Shown here in pieces: positions 7,079 through 15,075 of a stretch of DNA of 16,479 nt. The position numbers and the translations under genes were made by a program. The notes under the pieces were generated by a model. The model saw only the letters and a program-made list of their open reading frames with translations, did no database searches and had not been told where the DNA came from. Source of the stretch: Leptospiraceae bacterium (lineage in GTDB: Bacteria > Spirochaetota > Leptospiria > Turneriellales > Turneriellaceae); NCBI GenBank assembly GCA_016788945.1, contig JAEUSA010000271.1, positions 1 through 16,479 of the forward strand, written 5' to 3'. Each line of letters opens with the position of its first letter. The first letter of the stretch is position 1.

Positions 7079-8065
7079 ATGAGCGTTTTTGACAGCAAAA
7101 CTGACGGCAGTGGGTTCCATAAGTCGCTGATTCCGTTTGAAGAAGATGCCTCACAGCGTTCGTGGCTGATGCCCTACCTCATCAAACAGGGGCGTTCGCC
7201 GGGACGCAAGATTACCATCATTGCGGCGATACACGGCGACGAACTCAACGGCGTGCGTATTCTGCACGAACTGGCGGCTGCGCTCGAGCCGATCGATCTT
7301 GCGGGGTCGCTCTGCCTCGTGCCGGTCGCCAACCTTATGGGTTATGCCAACCATTCGCGTTATTTGCCCGACCGGCGCGATCTCAACCGCATGTTCCCGG
7401 GCCTCAAGGACGGCAGCGAGGGGGCCCGGCTGGCGCATTTTCTTTGGACACATTTTATCGCGCAGGCCGACGTCGTGCTTGATCTGCATTCGGGCAGTTA
7501 CAACCGCTGGAACTTTCCGCATCTGCGCGGTAACATGAAAGACGAAGCAATGCGCGCCTGGGCTTCGCGCATTGAAGGGCAGGTGATACTCACCAGTTCA
7601 GGTGTCGCGGGCAGTCTGCGTAAAGAAGCCGGCAAAATCGGTAAGCCGGTATTTCTCATCGAGGCGGGCGAAACGGGTCGCTTTGAGAAAAAAATACTGC
7701 AGATGGGGCTAACGCTTCTCGTGCGCATTCTCGAATCGACAGAGACGATCGGTAAAGAAGACGCGGCGGATCTCATCAGAAACTATGCCGGCAACACAGA
7801 CCGCGCGCCGCATGCACCCGGTTATTACCGCAAAGCCGTGTGGCAGCGCGCTACCTGCGCGGGGCTCTTCATGCCGGCGGTTTCACCGGGAGATCGCGTT
7901 GAGGCCGGTCAGCCGCTCGGGCACATCACCGACCTTTTTGGCGAGCGCCGCGCCGAAATTCTTTCGGAACAGACGGGTTTTGTTTTGGGCATGCACCTGC
8001 ATCCGCAGGTTGTGCCGGGCCGCGCGCTGTTTCATATCGCGTATGAGTTTAAAGAACTGCACTAA
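7079..8065 (+). CDS. Succinylglutamate desuccinylase/aspartoacylase-family zinc hydrolase
   Basis: This 328-residue protein belongs to the AstE/AspA branch of the M14-like zinc carboxypeptidase fold, whose members hydrolyse N-acyl amino acid amide bonds. Zinc-site motifs seen: HGDE (52-55, ligands H52 and E55), DLNRMFPG (101-108), DLHSG (135-139, third ligand H137), and the catalytic glutamate in VFLIEAGE at about 195. The C-terminal third (about 240-328) looks like the small β-domain found in this family, with a biotinyl/lipoyl-like segment (SPGDRVEAGQPLGHI). An in-frame TTG at 7031 would add 16 poorly conserved residues, so ATG 7079 is preferred. No arginine-succinyltransferase genes are nearby, so a true arginine catabolic role is unsupported; the substrate is unknown. 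The helicase gene follows after 30 bases on the same strand. Confidence 0.85.
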   Translation: MSVFDSKTDGSGFHKSLIPFEEDASQRSWLMPYLIKQGRSPGRKITIIAAIHGDELNGVRILHELAAALEPIDLAGSLCLVPVANLMGYANHSRYLPDRRDLNRMFPGLKDGSEGARLAHFLWTHFIAQADVVLDLHSGSYNRWNFPHLRGNMKDEAMRAWASRIEGQVILTSSGVAGSLRKEAGKIGKPVFLIEAGETGRFEKKILQMGLTLLVRILESTETIGKEDAADLIRNYAGNTDRAPHAPGYYRKAVWQRATCAGLFMPAVSPGDRVEAGQPLGHITDLFGERRAEILSEQTGFVLGMHLHPQVVPGRALFHIAYEFKELH

Positions 8066-8095
8066 GCAAGGTTCAACCACGCGCGGAGTTTTTCT

Positions 8096-10369
8096 ATGAA
8101 TCTTGAACAATACATCGATTCGCTGAAGCAAAGCGAAAATGAAAATATTCGCGCGCTGATTGAAATACCGGAAAAGCCCGCCCGCTTCGCCGAACTCCCC
8201 GCGGGTATCGCACCCGAGATTCGCGCCGCACTCAAAGAACGGGGAATCAGCAAACTCTATTCACACCAGCGCGAGGCGGTCGAACGTTACCTTGCCGGGC
8301 GCGATATCGTCGTGACGACCCCGACTGCCTCGGGAAAAACACTGTGTTATCTGCTGCCGATTATGCAGGCCAAAATGCAGAACCCCAAGGGCAAACATCT
8401 CTTTATGTTCCCCACGAAGGCGCTCGCGCAAGACCAGTTGGCGTCTTACCGCGATTATGGTAGAAGCCTCGGCCAAAGCTGGAATATCAATACATTCGAC
8501 GGCGATACGCCTGAAGAAGAGCGGCGTATGGTACGCAAGGCGGGCGATTTTATCCTGACGAACCCCGATATGCTACATTCGGGCATCATGCCGCACCACA
8601 GCATTTGGAAATCCTTCTTTGAAAATCTCGAGACAATCGTCATTGACGAGATGCATACATATATCGGGGTGTTCGGTTCGCATGTGGCCAATGTGCTGCG
8701 TCGATTGAACCGGCTGCTGCGTCACTATGGATCAAATCCACGTTATATCTTTTGTTCGGCGACGATTGCCAACCCGACTGAACTTGCCGAGCAGCTTGCC
8801 GAAAGACCCTTCGCCGCGGTGACCGATTCAGGTGCCCCCGAGGGAAAGAAATACTTTCTCTTTTATGATCCACCTTTTTATGAGAAGCTGCAGATTGCGG
8901 AGTCGCCGTATAAGGCCGCTGCGCGCATCGGTGCGGGGCTCATCAAAAACGAAATACCCACGATATTTTTCGCGCGCTCTCGTAACCGCGTCGAGATTCT
9001 CACGACGTTTCTGCGTTCGCGCCTCGGCGAAACGCTGGCGCACAAGGTACGCGGCTATCGCGGGGGCTTTTTGCCGCTCGAGCGGCGGCAGGTAGAACGT
9101 GCGCTGCGCGAAGGGCAATGCCTCGGCGTTGTTTCGACGAATGCACTCGAGCTTGGCATCGATATCGGCGCGTTGAGTGCTGTTGTGTCGATTGGTTACC
9201 CCGGACGTTTGAGTTCACTGTACCAGCAGTTCGGCCGGGCGGGCCGCAAAAAAGAACCTGCGCTGGCCGTGCTGATTGCCTCACCTTCAGCGCTCGATCA
9301 GTATTTAATGCGCAACCCTGAATTTCTGTTCGCGGGCAAGGGCGAGGCCGCGATCGTAAATCCCGATAACCTGCTCATCTATCAGGACCAGCTCAAATGC
9401 GCGGCGTATGAGTTGCGGTTTAATGAGGGAGAGAAGTTCGGCAGTTTCCCGGTCGATACATTCATGGAGCATCTGCAGAACGAAAGGGTCATCGTCGCGA
9501 AAAACGGCACCTATTTCTGGATGAGCGAAACGTATCCCGCGGCGAATGTGTCGCTGCGTTCTGCAGCAACCGATAATTTTGTCATCGTCGACACGACCGA
9601 AACGGGTAACGAAAAAGTCATCGGCGAAATTGATTATTTTTCTGCGCCGCTGTTCATACACGATGAAGCGATCTATATGCATGCTGGCCGGCATTATTAT
9701 GTCGATAAACTCCGCTGGGATGAGCGCCGCGCCGAAGTCACCCTCGTTAAGTCAGACTATTACACTGATGCACATGAAAAAGTGCACCGCAGCATTCTGC
9801 ATACCGACGAGACACGCGAGACGGGAGCGCTCAAGCTGCATTGGGGTGAGGTGACGCTGCGCCGGCAGGCTTTCCTCTATAAAAAAATAAAAATCGAAAC
9901 ATCGGAAAATCTGGGTTGGGGCCAGATACGCACTCCCGAAATCGAGATGCACACTCAGGGCGCGTGGATCGAGATCGGTGCGCGCGCCTTGCCGCAGATT
10001 CCACAGAACTATATGAGCGCGTTACTAACGAGGTTTGCCTACCTGCTTAGACAACTGGCGCCGCTCGTGGCGTTGTGCGACCGGCGTGATATTTCTGTCT
10101 CGGCTGCTTATCGCGATGTCCAGTTCGGCGAGCATTCTATCATCTTCCATGATAACTATCCGGGTGGGGTAGGTCTGTCGCACAAGCTCGTCGCCAACCA
10201 CGAAGCCCTGTTCGCGCTCGCCGCCGAAACCGTGGCCAAATGTAATTGCGCTACCGGCTGCCCGTCATGTATCGGTGTGTGGGATAGCAACGTCGACGGC
10301 GAGGCCGAAATTCCGGAGGATCTCAAAACCCCGGTGCGCGAGCTGATGGATCGTTTACTTTTGGCCTAA
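8096..10369 (+). CDS. mrfA: MrfA/YprA-type DEAD/DEAH helicase with C-terminal cysteine cluster (DUF1998/MZB)
   Basis: This 757-residue superfamily 2 helicase is close in length to B. subtilis MrfA (YprA), a 3'-5' DNA helicase for mitomycin-type crosslink repair. Motifs: LYSHQ (54-58), Walker A TPTASGKT (75-82), PTKALA (106-111), DEMH (184-187), SAT (221-223), a NALELGIDIG segment and QQFGRAGR (377-384). The C-terminal region ends in the four-cysteine cluster C716, C718, C722 and C725 (CNCATGCPSC) of the MrfA zinc-binding domain, which is diagnostic against other SF2 helicases such as Lhr or RecQ. A GGAG lies about nine bases before the ATG. The partner exonuclease MrfB is not adjacent here: the next gene is unrelated. 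The family assignment is firm; an actual role in crosslink repair in this organism is by analogy. Confidence 0.9.
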   Translation: MNLEQYIDSLKQSENENIRALIEIPEKPARFAELPAGIAPEIRAALKERGISKLYSHQREAVERYLAGRDIVVTTPTASGKTLCYLLPIMQAKMQNPKGKHLFMFPTKALAQDQLASYRDYGRSLGQSWNINTFDGDTPEEERRMVRKAGDFILTNPDMLHSGIMPHHSIWKSFFENLETIVIDEMHTYIGVFGSHVANVLRRLNRLLRHYGSNPRYIFCSATIANPTELAEQLAERPFAAVTDSGAPEGKKYFLFYDPPFYEKLQIAESPYKAAARIGAGLIKNEIPTIFFARSRNRVEILTTFLRSRLGETLAHKVRGYRGGFLPLERRQVERALREGQCLGVVSTNALELGIDIGALSAVVSIGYPGRLSSLYQQFGRAGRKKEPALAVLIASPSALDQYLMRNPEFLFAGKGEAAIVNPDNLLIYQDQLKCAAYELRFNEGEKFGSFPVDTFMEHLQNERVIVAKNGTYFWMSETYPAANVSLRSAATDNFVIVDTTETGNEKVIGEIDYFSAPLFIHDEAIYMHAGRHYYVDKLRWDERRAEVTLVKSDYYTDAHEKVHRSILHTDETRETGALKLHWGEVTLRRQAFLYKKIKIETSENLGWGQIRTPEIEMHTQGAWIEIGARALPQIPQNYMSALLTRFAYLLRQLAPLVALCDRRDISVSAAYRDVQFGEHSIIFHDNYPGGVGLSHKLVANHEALFALAAETVAKCNCATGCPSCIGVWDSNVDGEAEIPEDLKTPVRELMDRLLLA

Positions 10370-10406
10370 GGCGCGACGCCATAGTGAGCTTTGCGGGATT
10401 ATCCAC

Positions 10407-10412
10407 TTGACA
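10407..10412 (+). promoter_or_regulatory. Possible -35 box before the HELGH protein gene
   Basis: A perfect TTGACA lies 28 bases before the ATG at 10441. At 17-bp spacing the -10 would be AAATTT (10430-10435), a poor match that would put transcription start almost on the start codon. It is kept only as a candidate. Confidence 0.2.
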
Positions 10413-10440
10413 TTACCGCGCATTTCCAAAAATTTCAGTC

Positions 10441-11457
10441 ATGAAGCGCGTTTTTCTTTTCGTCTTGCTAATGGTATTCTGTAAAAAACCGTTTGATCTC
10501 AAAGTTGAAGAGGCGAAATACGACGCCTATCTCGCAGCACTGCCCGAACTGCGACCGGTGCCCAAAGATAAACCCGTCGAACTGGCGGTGCATTATGTGA
10601 AGGCCGATAATCTGCCAGAACTCGATGTCAACGAGCGAACCCGGCTTTACCGTTTGGTCGAGAAGTTGTGCGCAGAAAAAATTGGCTACACCGTGCAGAT
10701 TCGCGAGGCTCGCCTTGTCAAAATCCGCGATTTTTTTGCTTCTGCTTCTTCACTTTTTACCACCTCACCATTAGGCTACCCATCGCAGGCCTTTTTGGTC
10801 TCGTATTTTGCTCCCGACCGCGACAAGCGCATTGAGGCTGCGGTGGCCGCAGCGATCAAGGGCAACAGGGCCAAGGTGAAAGAATACCTCGGTGACGGCT
10901 ACGCGGCGCTCTATACGCGCGCCTTTGTCGGTAAACTTTCCGCGATCTTTGCCGAAACGGACACGAAGGGAAATCCGCTACTCAGCAAAAACAATGCAGA
11001 AGACGAGAGATATTTCTCGTACGGGCATTGGTCGAGTATTTTGCAAGGTGAGAAGCAGGCGGATTTTTTTCTGACCAACGCCGGCATTATCGGTGCAGAT
11101 AATGGCATGCCCCTTTATGTGATTGCACGCGGAGGTATAACCAGCGCGTTTATTGAGAATAATGCTCATCGGCCCTATCAAGGGGTCGGAGTGTTGGGGC
11201 TCTATCCGTTTCTCGCCGACACAGCCTATTTTAACGAAAAGCGCGGCAAACTCACGCGTGAAGAAAAAATCGAGGCGATCGCTTGGATCTGGTTGCATGA
11301 ACTGGGGCATCTGTTGTTGAAAAAAGAAGAAAATTATTCATTTGCCGATTCAGTGCACCGCGCCCCGCCCGATTTGAGGTATTACGAATGGGTTAAGCGC
11401 GTGCGTGGCACGAAAGATCATCGCAGCGCAGCGATCGCTGAAATGAAAAAGTTCTAA
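10441..11457 (+). CDS. Putative secreted or lipid-anchored zinc metalloprotease (HELGH), family unknown
   Basis: I do not recognise the family of this 338-residue protein. It starts with a short hydrophobic signal (MKRVFLFVLLMVF) followed by Cys14, so it could be a lipoprotein; Phe at position -1 is unusual even for the relaxed spirochaetal lipobox. The middle (about 40-270) has no transmembrane helix. Near the C-terminus AWIWLHELGHLLL carries the HExxH zinc-protease motif (H286, E287, H290), preceded by hydrophobic residues as in real zincins. The third ligand is not obvious: there is no metzincin HxxGxxH extension; H306 and nearby acidic residues (E296, E297, D303) are candidates. It stands between the MrfA helicase and the convergent mtaB, with no obvious partner. 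The gene is intact, and its reading frame carries no rare-looking composition. Confidence 0.7.
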   Translation: MKRVFLFVLLMVFCKKPFDLKVEEAKYDAYLAALPELRPVPKDKPVELAVHYVKADNLPELDVNERTRLYRLVEKLCAEKIGYTVQIREARLVKIRDFFASASSLFTTSPLGYPSQAFLVSYFAPDRDKRIEAAVAAAIKGNRAKVKEYLGDGYAALYTRAFVGKLSAIFAETDTKGNPLLSKNNAEDERYFSYGHWSSILQGEKQADFFLTNAGIIGADNGMPLYVIARGGITSAFIENNAHRPYQGVGVLGLYPFLADTAYFNEKRGKLTREEKIEAIAWIWLHELGHLLLKKEENYSFADSVHRAPPDLRYYEWVKRVRGTKDHRSAAIAEMKKF

Positions 11458-11499
11458 CATAGTTGCGCACGACTACCGTGACCTTGTTGAGGTATTGCA

Positions 11500-12915
11500 T
11501 CAGCGAATTAGAACAGTCGGTGCTTTCTCTGCCAGCCGGTTTGACCAAGGCAGGGCAAAGCGCGCTCCCCGTATAGGGTCGCCCGAAAATTGGGAACGCT
11601 GCAAAGTGCCGCGCAGATAATTTTCGGTCAAAAAATGAATTTCGTCGCCGTTCGTGCGCTCGACGACCGCATTGACGCTCAGGCCCTCACAGCGCGCAGC
11701 ATACGCCTCGGCCATTGAGGCCTTGAGTTTTGAGAGTTCGGCAGATCGTTCGCGTATGATGGCTCCGTTTACTTCGCGGTAAACACGCTTGGCCAGCGAT
11801 CCCTCACGACTTTCGAGCCAATCGACAATGGGTGTGTTGCGGCGCTTCGAAAAAGGAAAGATATGGATATTGGCAAAATCGGCGGTACGGCAGAAATCCA
11901 ATGTCTCTTGAAATTCTGCCTCGCCTTCGGCGGGAAAACCCACAATCACATCGGTGCCGATGTGCACTTCGGGACAGATGTTGCGCACGTACTCAATCCG
12001 CCGCATAAAATTTGCCGGTGTGTAACCGCGACGCATGGTGCGCAAAACAAATTTCGAACCCGATTGAAGCGGAATGTGCAGAAAACGTGCCATTTTCGGA
12101 TGCCGGTAGAATTCGGCAAAGCGCTCGGTCACGTCGCCGGGTTCGATCGAACTGATACGCAGATGAAAATTGCCTTCAAGAGATAGCAGGGCCTCGACGA
12201 GCGCCGTGAAATTTTTACCGTTGTCATCGTACCAACCAATGTTGACGCCAGTGAGTACCAGTTCGCCGAAACCGGCTGTAATGAGTTCGCGTGCTGATTC
12301 GAGGGTTTCATTGAAATCCCGTGAAACCCCACGACCGCGCGCCTGCGGGATTTTGCAGTAGCTGCAGCTTTTGTTGCAGCCATCCTGAATTTTGATCGTC
12401 GCGCGGCTTTTGAATTCGTGGTGCGATGAAAAAAAGAATCGGTTATTGCCCTCATCGACTTCAGCGCCCGCGAGTACGGCGGCGATCTGGTGCTTTTTGT
12501 CGTTCGACACCACGCGGTAGACGCCGGGCAACGAGCGCAGCTCATCGGCGTCGGTCGTCGCGTAACAACCTGTGACGACAATTTTTGCCTGCGGATTCAG
12601 GCGGTGCGCGCGGCGTATCGCTGCACGATTTTTGTAATCGGCTTTGTTGGTGACGGTACAGGTATTGATGACGACAAAATCTGCTTCGCGCAGATTATCG
12701 CTGAGCGTGTGTGCATTGTCGGCAAGGTTGGCCTTGATACCGTCGCTCTCAAACTGGTTAAGCCGACAACCGAAGTGAATGACGGAAGTCCTTGGATGGA
12801 CACGGTCGGCACCAGACACGAGGTCTGTCTTTGTGCCGACGGCCGTACGAGGATGTACACCGTTCGCGTGCGGCCCGCTGGCCGCGCGCGGTTGTTGTAT
12901 GGATTGCGTACTCAA
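11500..12915 (-). CDS. mtaB: MtaB, tRNA t6A37 methylthiotransferase
   Basis: This radical-SAM methylthiotransferase converts t6A to ms2t6A at tRNA position 37. It shows the three N-terminal cluster cysteines C50 (FGCRLNQFES), C86 (NTCTVTN) and C117 (TGCYAT), the radical-SAM motif CNKSCSYC (C180, C184, C187) and a C-terminal TRAM-like region. GCRLNQ and QARGRG are MtaB-type and distinguish it from MiaB and RimO. The 471-residue length comes from a TTG start at 12915 whose first bases overlap the TGA of the upstream TPR gene (TTGA, 4 bp), suggesting translational coupling. This gives about 40 residues before the domain, longer than usual, containing VHPRT twice (20-24 and 39-43). An in-frame GTG at 12819 is an alternative start. 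No ATG is available before C50. Confidence 0.92.
   Translation of the reverse strand: MSTQSIQQPRAASGPHANGVHPRTAVGTKTDLVSGADRVHPRTSVIHFGCRLNQFESDGIKANLADNAHTLSDNLREADFVVINTCTVTNKADYKNRAAIRRAHRLNPQAKIVVTGCYATTDADELRSLPGVYRVVSNDKKHQIAAVLAGAEVDEGNNRFFFSSHHEFKSRATIKIQDGCNKSCSYCKIPQARGRGVSRDFNETLESARELITAGFGELVLTGVNIGWYDDNGKNFTALVEALLSLEGNFHLRISSIEPGDVTERFAEFYRHPKMARFLHIPLQSGSKFVLRTMRRGYTPANFMRRIEYVRNICPEVHIGTDVIVGFPAEGEAEFQETLDFCRTADFANIHIFPFSKRRNTPIVDWLESREGSLAKRVYREVNGAIIRERSAELSKLKASMAEAYAARCEGLSVNAVVERTNGDEIHFLTENYLRGTLQRSQFSGDPIRGARFALPWSNRLAEKAPTVLIR
12781..12860 (-). repeat. Imperfect direct repeats flanking a hairpin in the mtaB 5' region
   Basis: Two 23-nt copies (12781-12803 and 12838-12860; 17 of 23 positions match) are offset by 57 bases, i.e. 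19 codons, and encode the two VHPRT motifs. Between them GTCGGCAC (12805-12812) pairs with GTGCCGAC (12833-12840) and CAGAC (12813-12817) with GTCTG (12823-12827), leaving a 5-base bulge. The alternative GTG start (12817-12819) falls in this hairpin. Confidence 0.6.
12860..12891 (-). repeat. GC-rich hairpin just after the mtaB TTG start
   Basis: GCGGCC (12870-12875) and GGCCGC (12880-12885) form a stem with a CGCT loop, extended by G·U and three G-C pairs out to 12866/12889 and, after a small internal loop, by CCG/CGG (12860-12862, 12889-12891). It begins about 24 bases inside the annotated start and could slow or control initiation. Confidence 0.5.
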
Positions 12916-13688
12916 GGAGCTTTGGCTGTCTTCACACGCTCGACGTTTTTTTGCGCCGCCGTGCGGATTTCTGTGTTTTCAGAACGGCTGAGCTTTTCGT
13001 ATTGTGCGACAATTTCCGCGCGTTTGTCTTCTGGAAATTTATCTTTTGCCCAGGTGAGCTCGGCAATCGTCGCCCTGAGCAACGCATGCAGCTCTGCTTC
13101 GCGCATCGATTCGGCGAAACTCAGGGCAATATCGGCTTCCGTCAGGTTCGCGAGGGCGATGAGGGCGCGCGTTTCGGTGATGAGACCCTGGTATTTCGTC
13201 TGCGCGTCTGCGCTCTGCTTAGCGTCACGTGCGAGAGACAGAGCGGCAGCCGCATTGCCGTAAGCGAGTTCGGCGCGTGCGAGGTTGAGCGAAAGCTGCG
13301 CGGACACGGGTTTATCCGCGTCTTTGAGTTCTTCTATAAAAGTATAACCGGCCTTGCGCGCTTCTTTGTAGCGGCCCTGCGCAAAAAGTAGCGCAACGAT
13401 ATCTTCACGCAACCCCGGCCGATCGGCGTTATCTTCCGCTACAGCGCGCAGGTGTGCGACTGCGTCGGCATAATTTTTTTTCGCCGCGTGGCAATGCGCC
13501 GCGAGTACCCTGAGTTCTGCATCGCTGCCCTTGTCTTTGATAGCGGGTTTGATAGCGATCAGGCAGGAATCATAGTTCTTCTGTTCGTAGTATGCAAGCG
13601 CGCGCTCATAAGCCGCCTTGCCGTCGCTTTTCTGTGCAGCAAGTGTCGTCAGCGGTAGGGTCGTGATGATTAACAGTAAACAGCGCAT
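12912..13688 (-). CDS. Secreted/periplasmic TPR-like repeat protein
   Basis: This 258-residue protein has a Sec signal (MRCLLLIITTLPLTTLAA, cleavage after about A18) and a mature region made almost wholly of paired helices. Several TPR-like units of about 34 residues can be read: KAAYERALAYYEQKNYDSC, ELRVLAAHCHAAKKNYADA, LREDIVALLFAQGRYKEA and LNLARAELAYGNAAAAL, each with the small-residue and aromatic spacing of tetratricopeptide repeats. It is probably a periplasmic scaffold for protein-protein contacts; the partner is unknown. The open frame extends to 13805, but that start would overlap the divergent PLP-enzyme gene and place 39 residues before the signal, so ATG 13688 is chosen. Its TGA overlaps the TTG of mtaB, implying cotranscription and coupled translation. 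Confidence 0.78.
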   Translation of the reverse strand: MRCLLLIITTLPLTTLAAQKSDGKAAYERALAYYEQKNYDSCLIAIKPAIKDKGSDAELRVLAAHCHAAKKNYADAVAHLRAVAEDNADRPGLREDIVALLFAQGRYKEARKAGYTFIEELKDADKPVSAQLSLNLARAELAYGNAAAALSLARDAKQSADAQTKYQGLITETRALIALANLTEADIALSFAESMREAELHALLRATIAELTWAKDKFPEDKRAEIVAQYEKLSRSENTEIRTAAQKNVERVKTAKAP

Positions 13689-13788
13689 AACCGGCAACGC
13701 GCGCCGGCGAGACACACCGAAAAGTAAGAAACGGTTAAATTCCGGTTGGCGCACTGTGTGATGGCTGTTACCCGAGGTCGGTAGCATT

Positions 13789-14628
13789 ATGCCAGAAAAA
13801 ATCATGAATCCGTGGGGTATCGATCTCTACCTGCTACGCTCTGCCGTACCCGGGGTTCTCGGGGGTAACAAGGCGGCCAAACTTGGCGGCTATATTGCTC
13901 GCGCTCGTCGCGAAGGTCGGCATCATCTGGTCACCATGGCGGGAGCACATTCGAACCATCTGCGCGCATTCGCAGCCCTCATCAAGAACGAACACCTGAG
14001 CGGCACGGCCTTGATTCGCGGCGACGAGCTGACAGATGTAGCACGGCACTCTCATGAGATACGTTTTGCCATTTCGCACGGCGTCCGTTGCCAGTTTATT
14101 GACCGGGCGACCTATCGACAATTGCGTTCGGCGCGAACAGGTAACGAACTTGCCGACATATTAGGTGAGGATCTCTCCCTGCACGAAAGCCTGTTTATTC
14201 CTGAAGGCGGCCTCGGGGCAGACGGTGTGAGCGGGGTCGTCGCTTGGGCGCAGAATGCCAGCGACTTCGACCATGTTGTTCTCGCCTGCGCTACCGGCAC
14301 AACCGCGGCAGGGTTTCTTCTCGCCTCGGCGGAGCATTGTACCGTCCACGGCGTAGCAGTGCTGCAAAACAGCGCGGCAGTCATGGAGGCGATCGCCACT
14401 TTCGCTGCCGCACAAGCCGGTCGCTTTCACCTCATTGACAAATACGCGCCGCACCGTTTCGGCCCATGGCGCGGAACGCTCAGTGCTGAAGCTGCACAGT
14501 TTTCAGAACGCTATTTTTCGCGTGCGGACGTCATCTACACGCCGCGCGCCATCGCCGCGCTCGAAGACTTAGCGCATAGCAGGCAGCTGATAGGTCGTAT
14601 ATTGTTCGTCTATACGTACAACGAGTGA
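13789..14628 (+). CDS. PLP-dependent ACC deaminase/D-cysteine desulfhydrase-family enzyme
   Basis: This 279-residue fold-type II PLP enzyme (tryptophan synthase β-like) belongs to the ACC deaminase/D-cysteine desulfhydrase family, which eliminates ammonia or sulfide from small amino acids to give 2-oxo acids. Motifs: GGNKAAKL (25-32) with the PLP lysine expected at K28, GAHSNHLRA (52-60) with the conserved SNH, PEGG (148-151), and the phosphate-binding CATGTT (167-172). It is shorter than typical members (about 325-340): the N-terminal segment before GGNK is reduced to some 24 residues, and the C-terminus ends FVYTYNE where family members carry an HTGG-type motif near the end. These changes argue against assigning ACC deaminase or DcyD specifically. 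The start is ATG 13789; ATG 13804 is a possible alternative. Its 3' end overlaps the convergent marR by 19 bases. Confidence 0.82.
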   Translation: MPEKIMNPWGIDLYLLRSAVPGVLGGNKAAKLGGYIARARREGRHHLVTMAGAHSNHLRAFAALIKNEHLSGTALIRGDELTDVARHSHEIRFAISHGVRCQFIDRATYRQLRSARTGNELADILGEDLSLHESLFIPEGGLGADGVSGVVAWAQNASDFDHVVLACATGTTAAGFLLASAEHCTVHGVAVLQNSAAVMEAIATFAAAQAGRFHLIDKYAPHRFGPWRGTLSAEAAQFSERYFSRADVIYTPRAIAALEDLAHSRQLIGRILFVYTYNE

Positions 14629-15074
14629 AACTTGCTGAGAAAATCGCTCAGCGCACCGCGGAATTTTTCCGGATTTTCATTTTGAACCGCAAGAAAGTTG
14701 TCGATCGCCTGCGAAACCTCTTCGGTAACGGCACGGCACTTTTCAGCGGCTTCGCGACCCGATTCGGTCAATGAGATGACGTGACTGCGTGCATCGAGCG
14801 GGTTTTGTGATTCGGAAACATAACCAATTTTGCGCAGCTTGGCGAGCAGCACGCTCATGTTGGCGCGCTCACGCATCGTCAATACGCACAAGTCCGTCGC
14901 AGATTTCGGGCCGTTGTCGAGCAGCGCTGTGAGAATAGTCGCGTAGGGGACGGTTAATCCCAGTTTGCTGAGTTTGCCTTCGAGCATAGCCGCTGCTACC
15001 CTTCCGCCGCGTATCAACAACACCGCACTTGGTGCGTTGCTGTGCGACATCAATGGGTTGGCGGGCATCAGCAT
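14610..15074 (-). CDS. MarR-family transcriptional regulator
   Basis: This 154-residue winged-helix repressor or activator of the MarR family would act as a dimer on DNA in the cytoplasm. The helix-turn-helix is at about 57-86 (KSATDLCVLTMRERANMSVL then LLAKLRKIGYV), and the wing and its tail at 94-107 read DARSHVISLTESGR, a close match to the family pattern DxRxxxxxLTxxG. Terminal helices for dimerisation flank it. The start ATG 15074 lies one base after the stop of the PstS-like gene (TAG, T, ATG), so translation is coupled and the two form one operon; Met9 is an alternative start. The likely targets are its own operon or the convergent PLP-enzyme gene. The ligand is unknown. Two cysteines (C63 and C113) could allow redox sensing, but this is speculation. 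Confidence 0.88.
   Translation of the reverse strand: MLMPANPLMSHSNAPSAVLLIRGGRVAAAMLEGKLSKLGLTVPYATILTALLDNGPKSATDLCVLTMRERANMSVLLAKLRKIGYVSESQNPLDARSHVISLTESGREAAEKCRAVTEEVSQAIDNFLAVQNENPEKFRGALSDFLSKFHSLYV
14634..14652 (+). terminator. Hairpin after the PLP-enzyme stop (inside marR)
   Basis: GCTGAG (14634-14639) and CTCAGC (14647-14652) form a 6-bp stem with a 7-nt loop, six bases past the PLP-enzyme stop. There is no T-run, and the bases also code for the end of marR, so a terminator role is weak. Confidence 0.25.
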
Positions 15075-15075
15075 A

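Noticed and set aside
12490..13263. A 257-codon plus-strand open frame
   Set aside because: It lies wholly antisense to mtaB and the TPR gene, both with clear protein signatures; its translation shows no domain, and the openness follows from codon bias on the other strand.
12792..13391. A 199-codon plus-strand open frame rich in Cys, Arg and Phe
   Set aside because: Antisense shadow of the mtaB/TPR region with a composition typical of a non-coding frame.
13689..13805. Upstream start of the TPR gene at 13805
   Set aside because: It would overlap the divergent PLP-enzyme gene and place a long non-signal stretch before an otherwise normal signal peptide.
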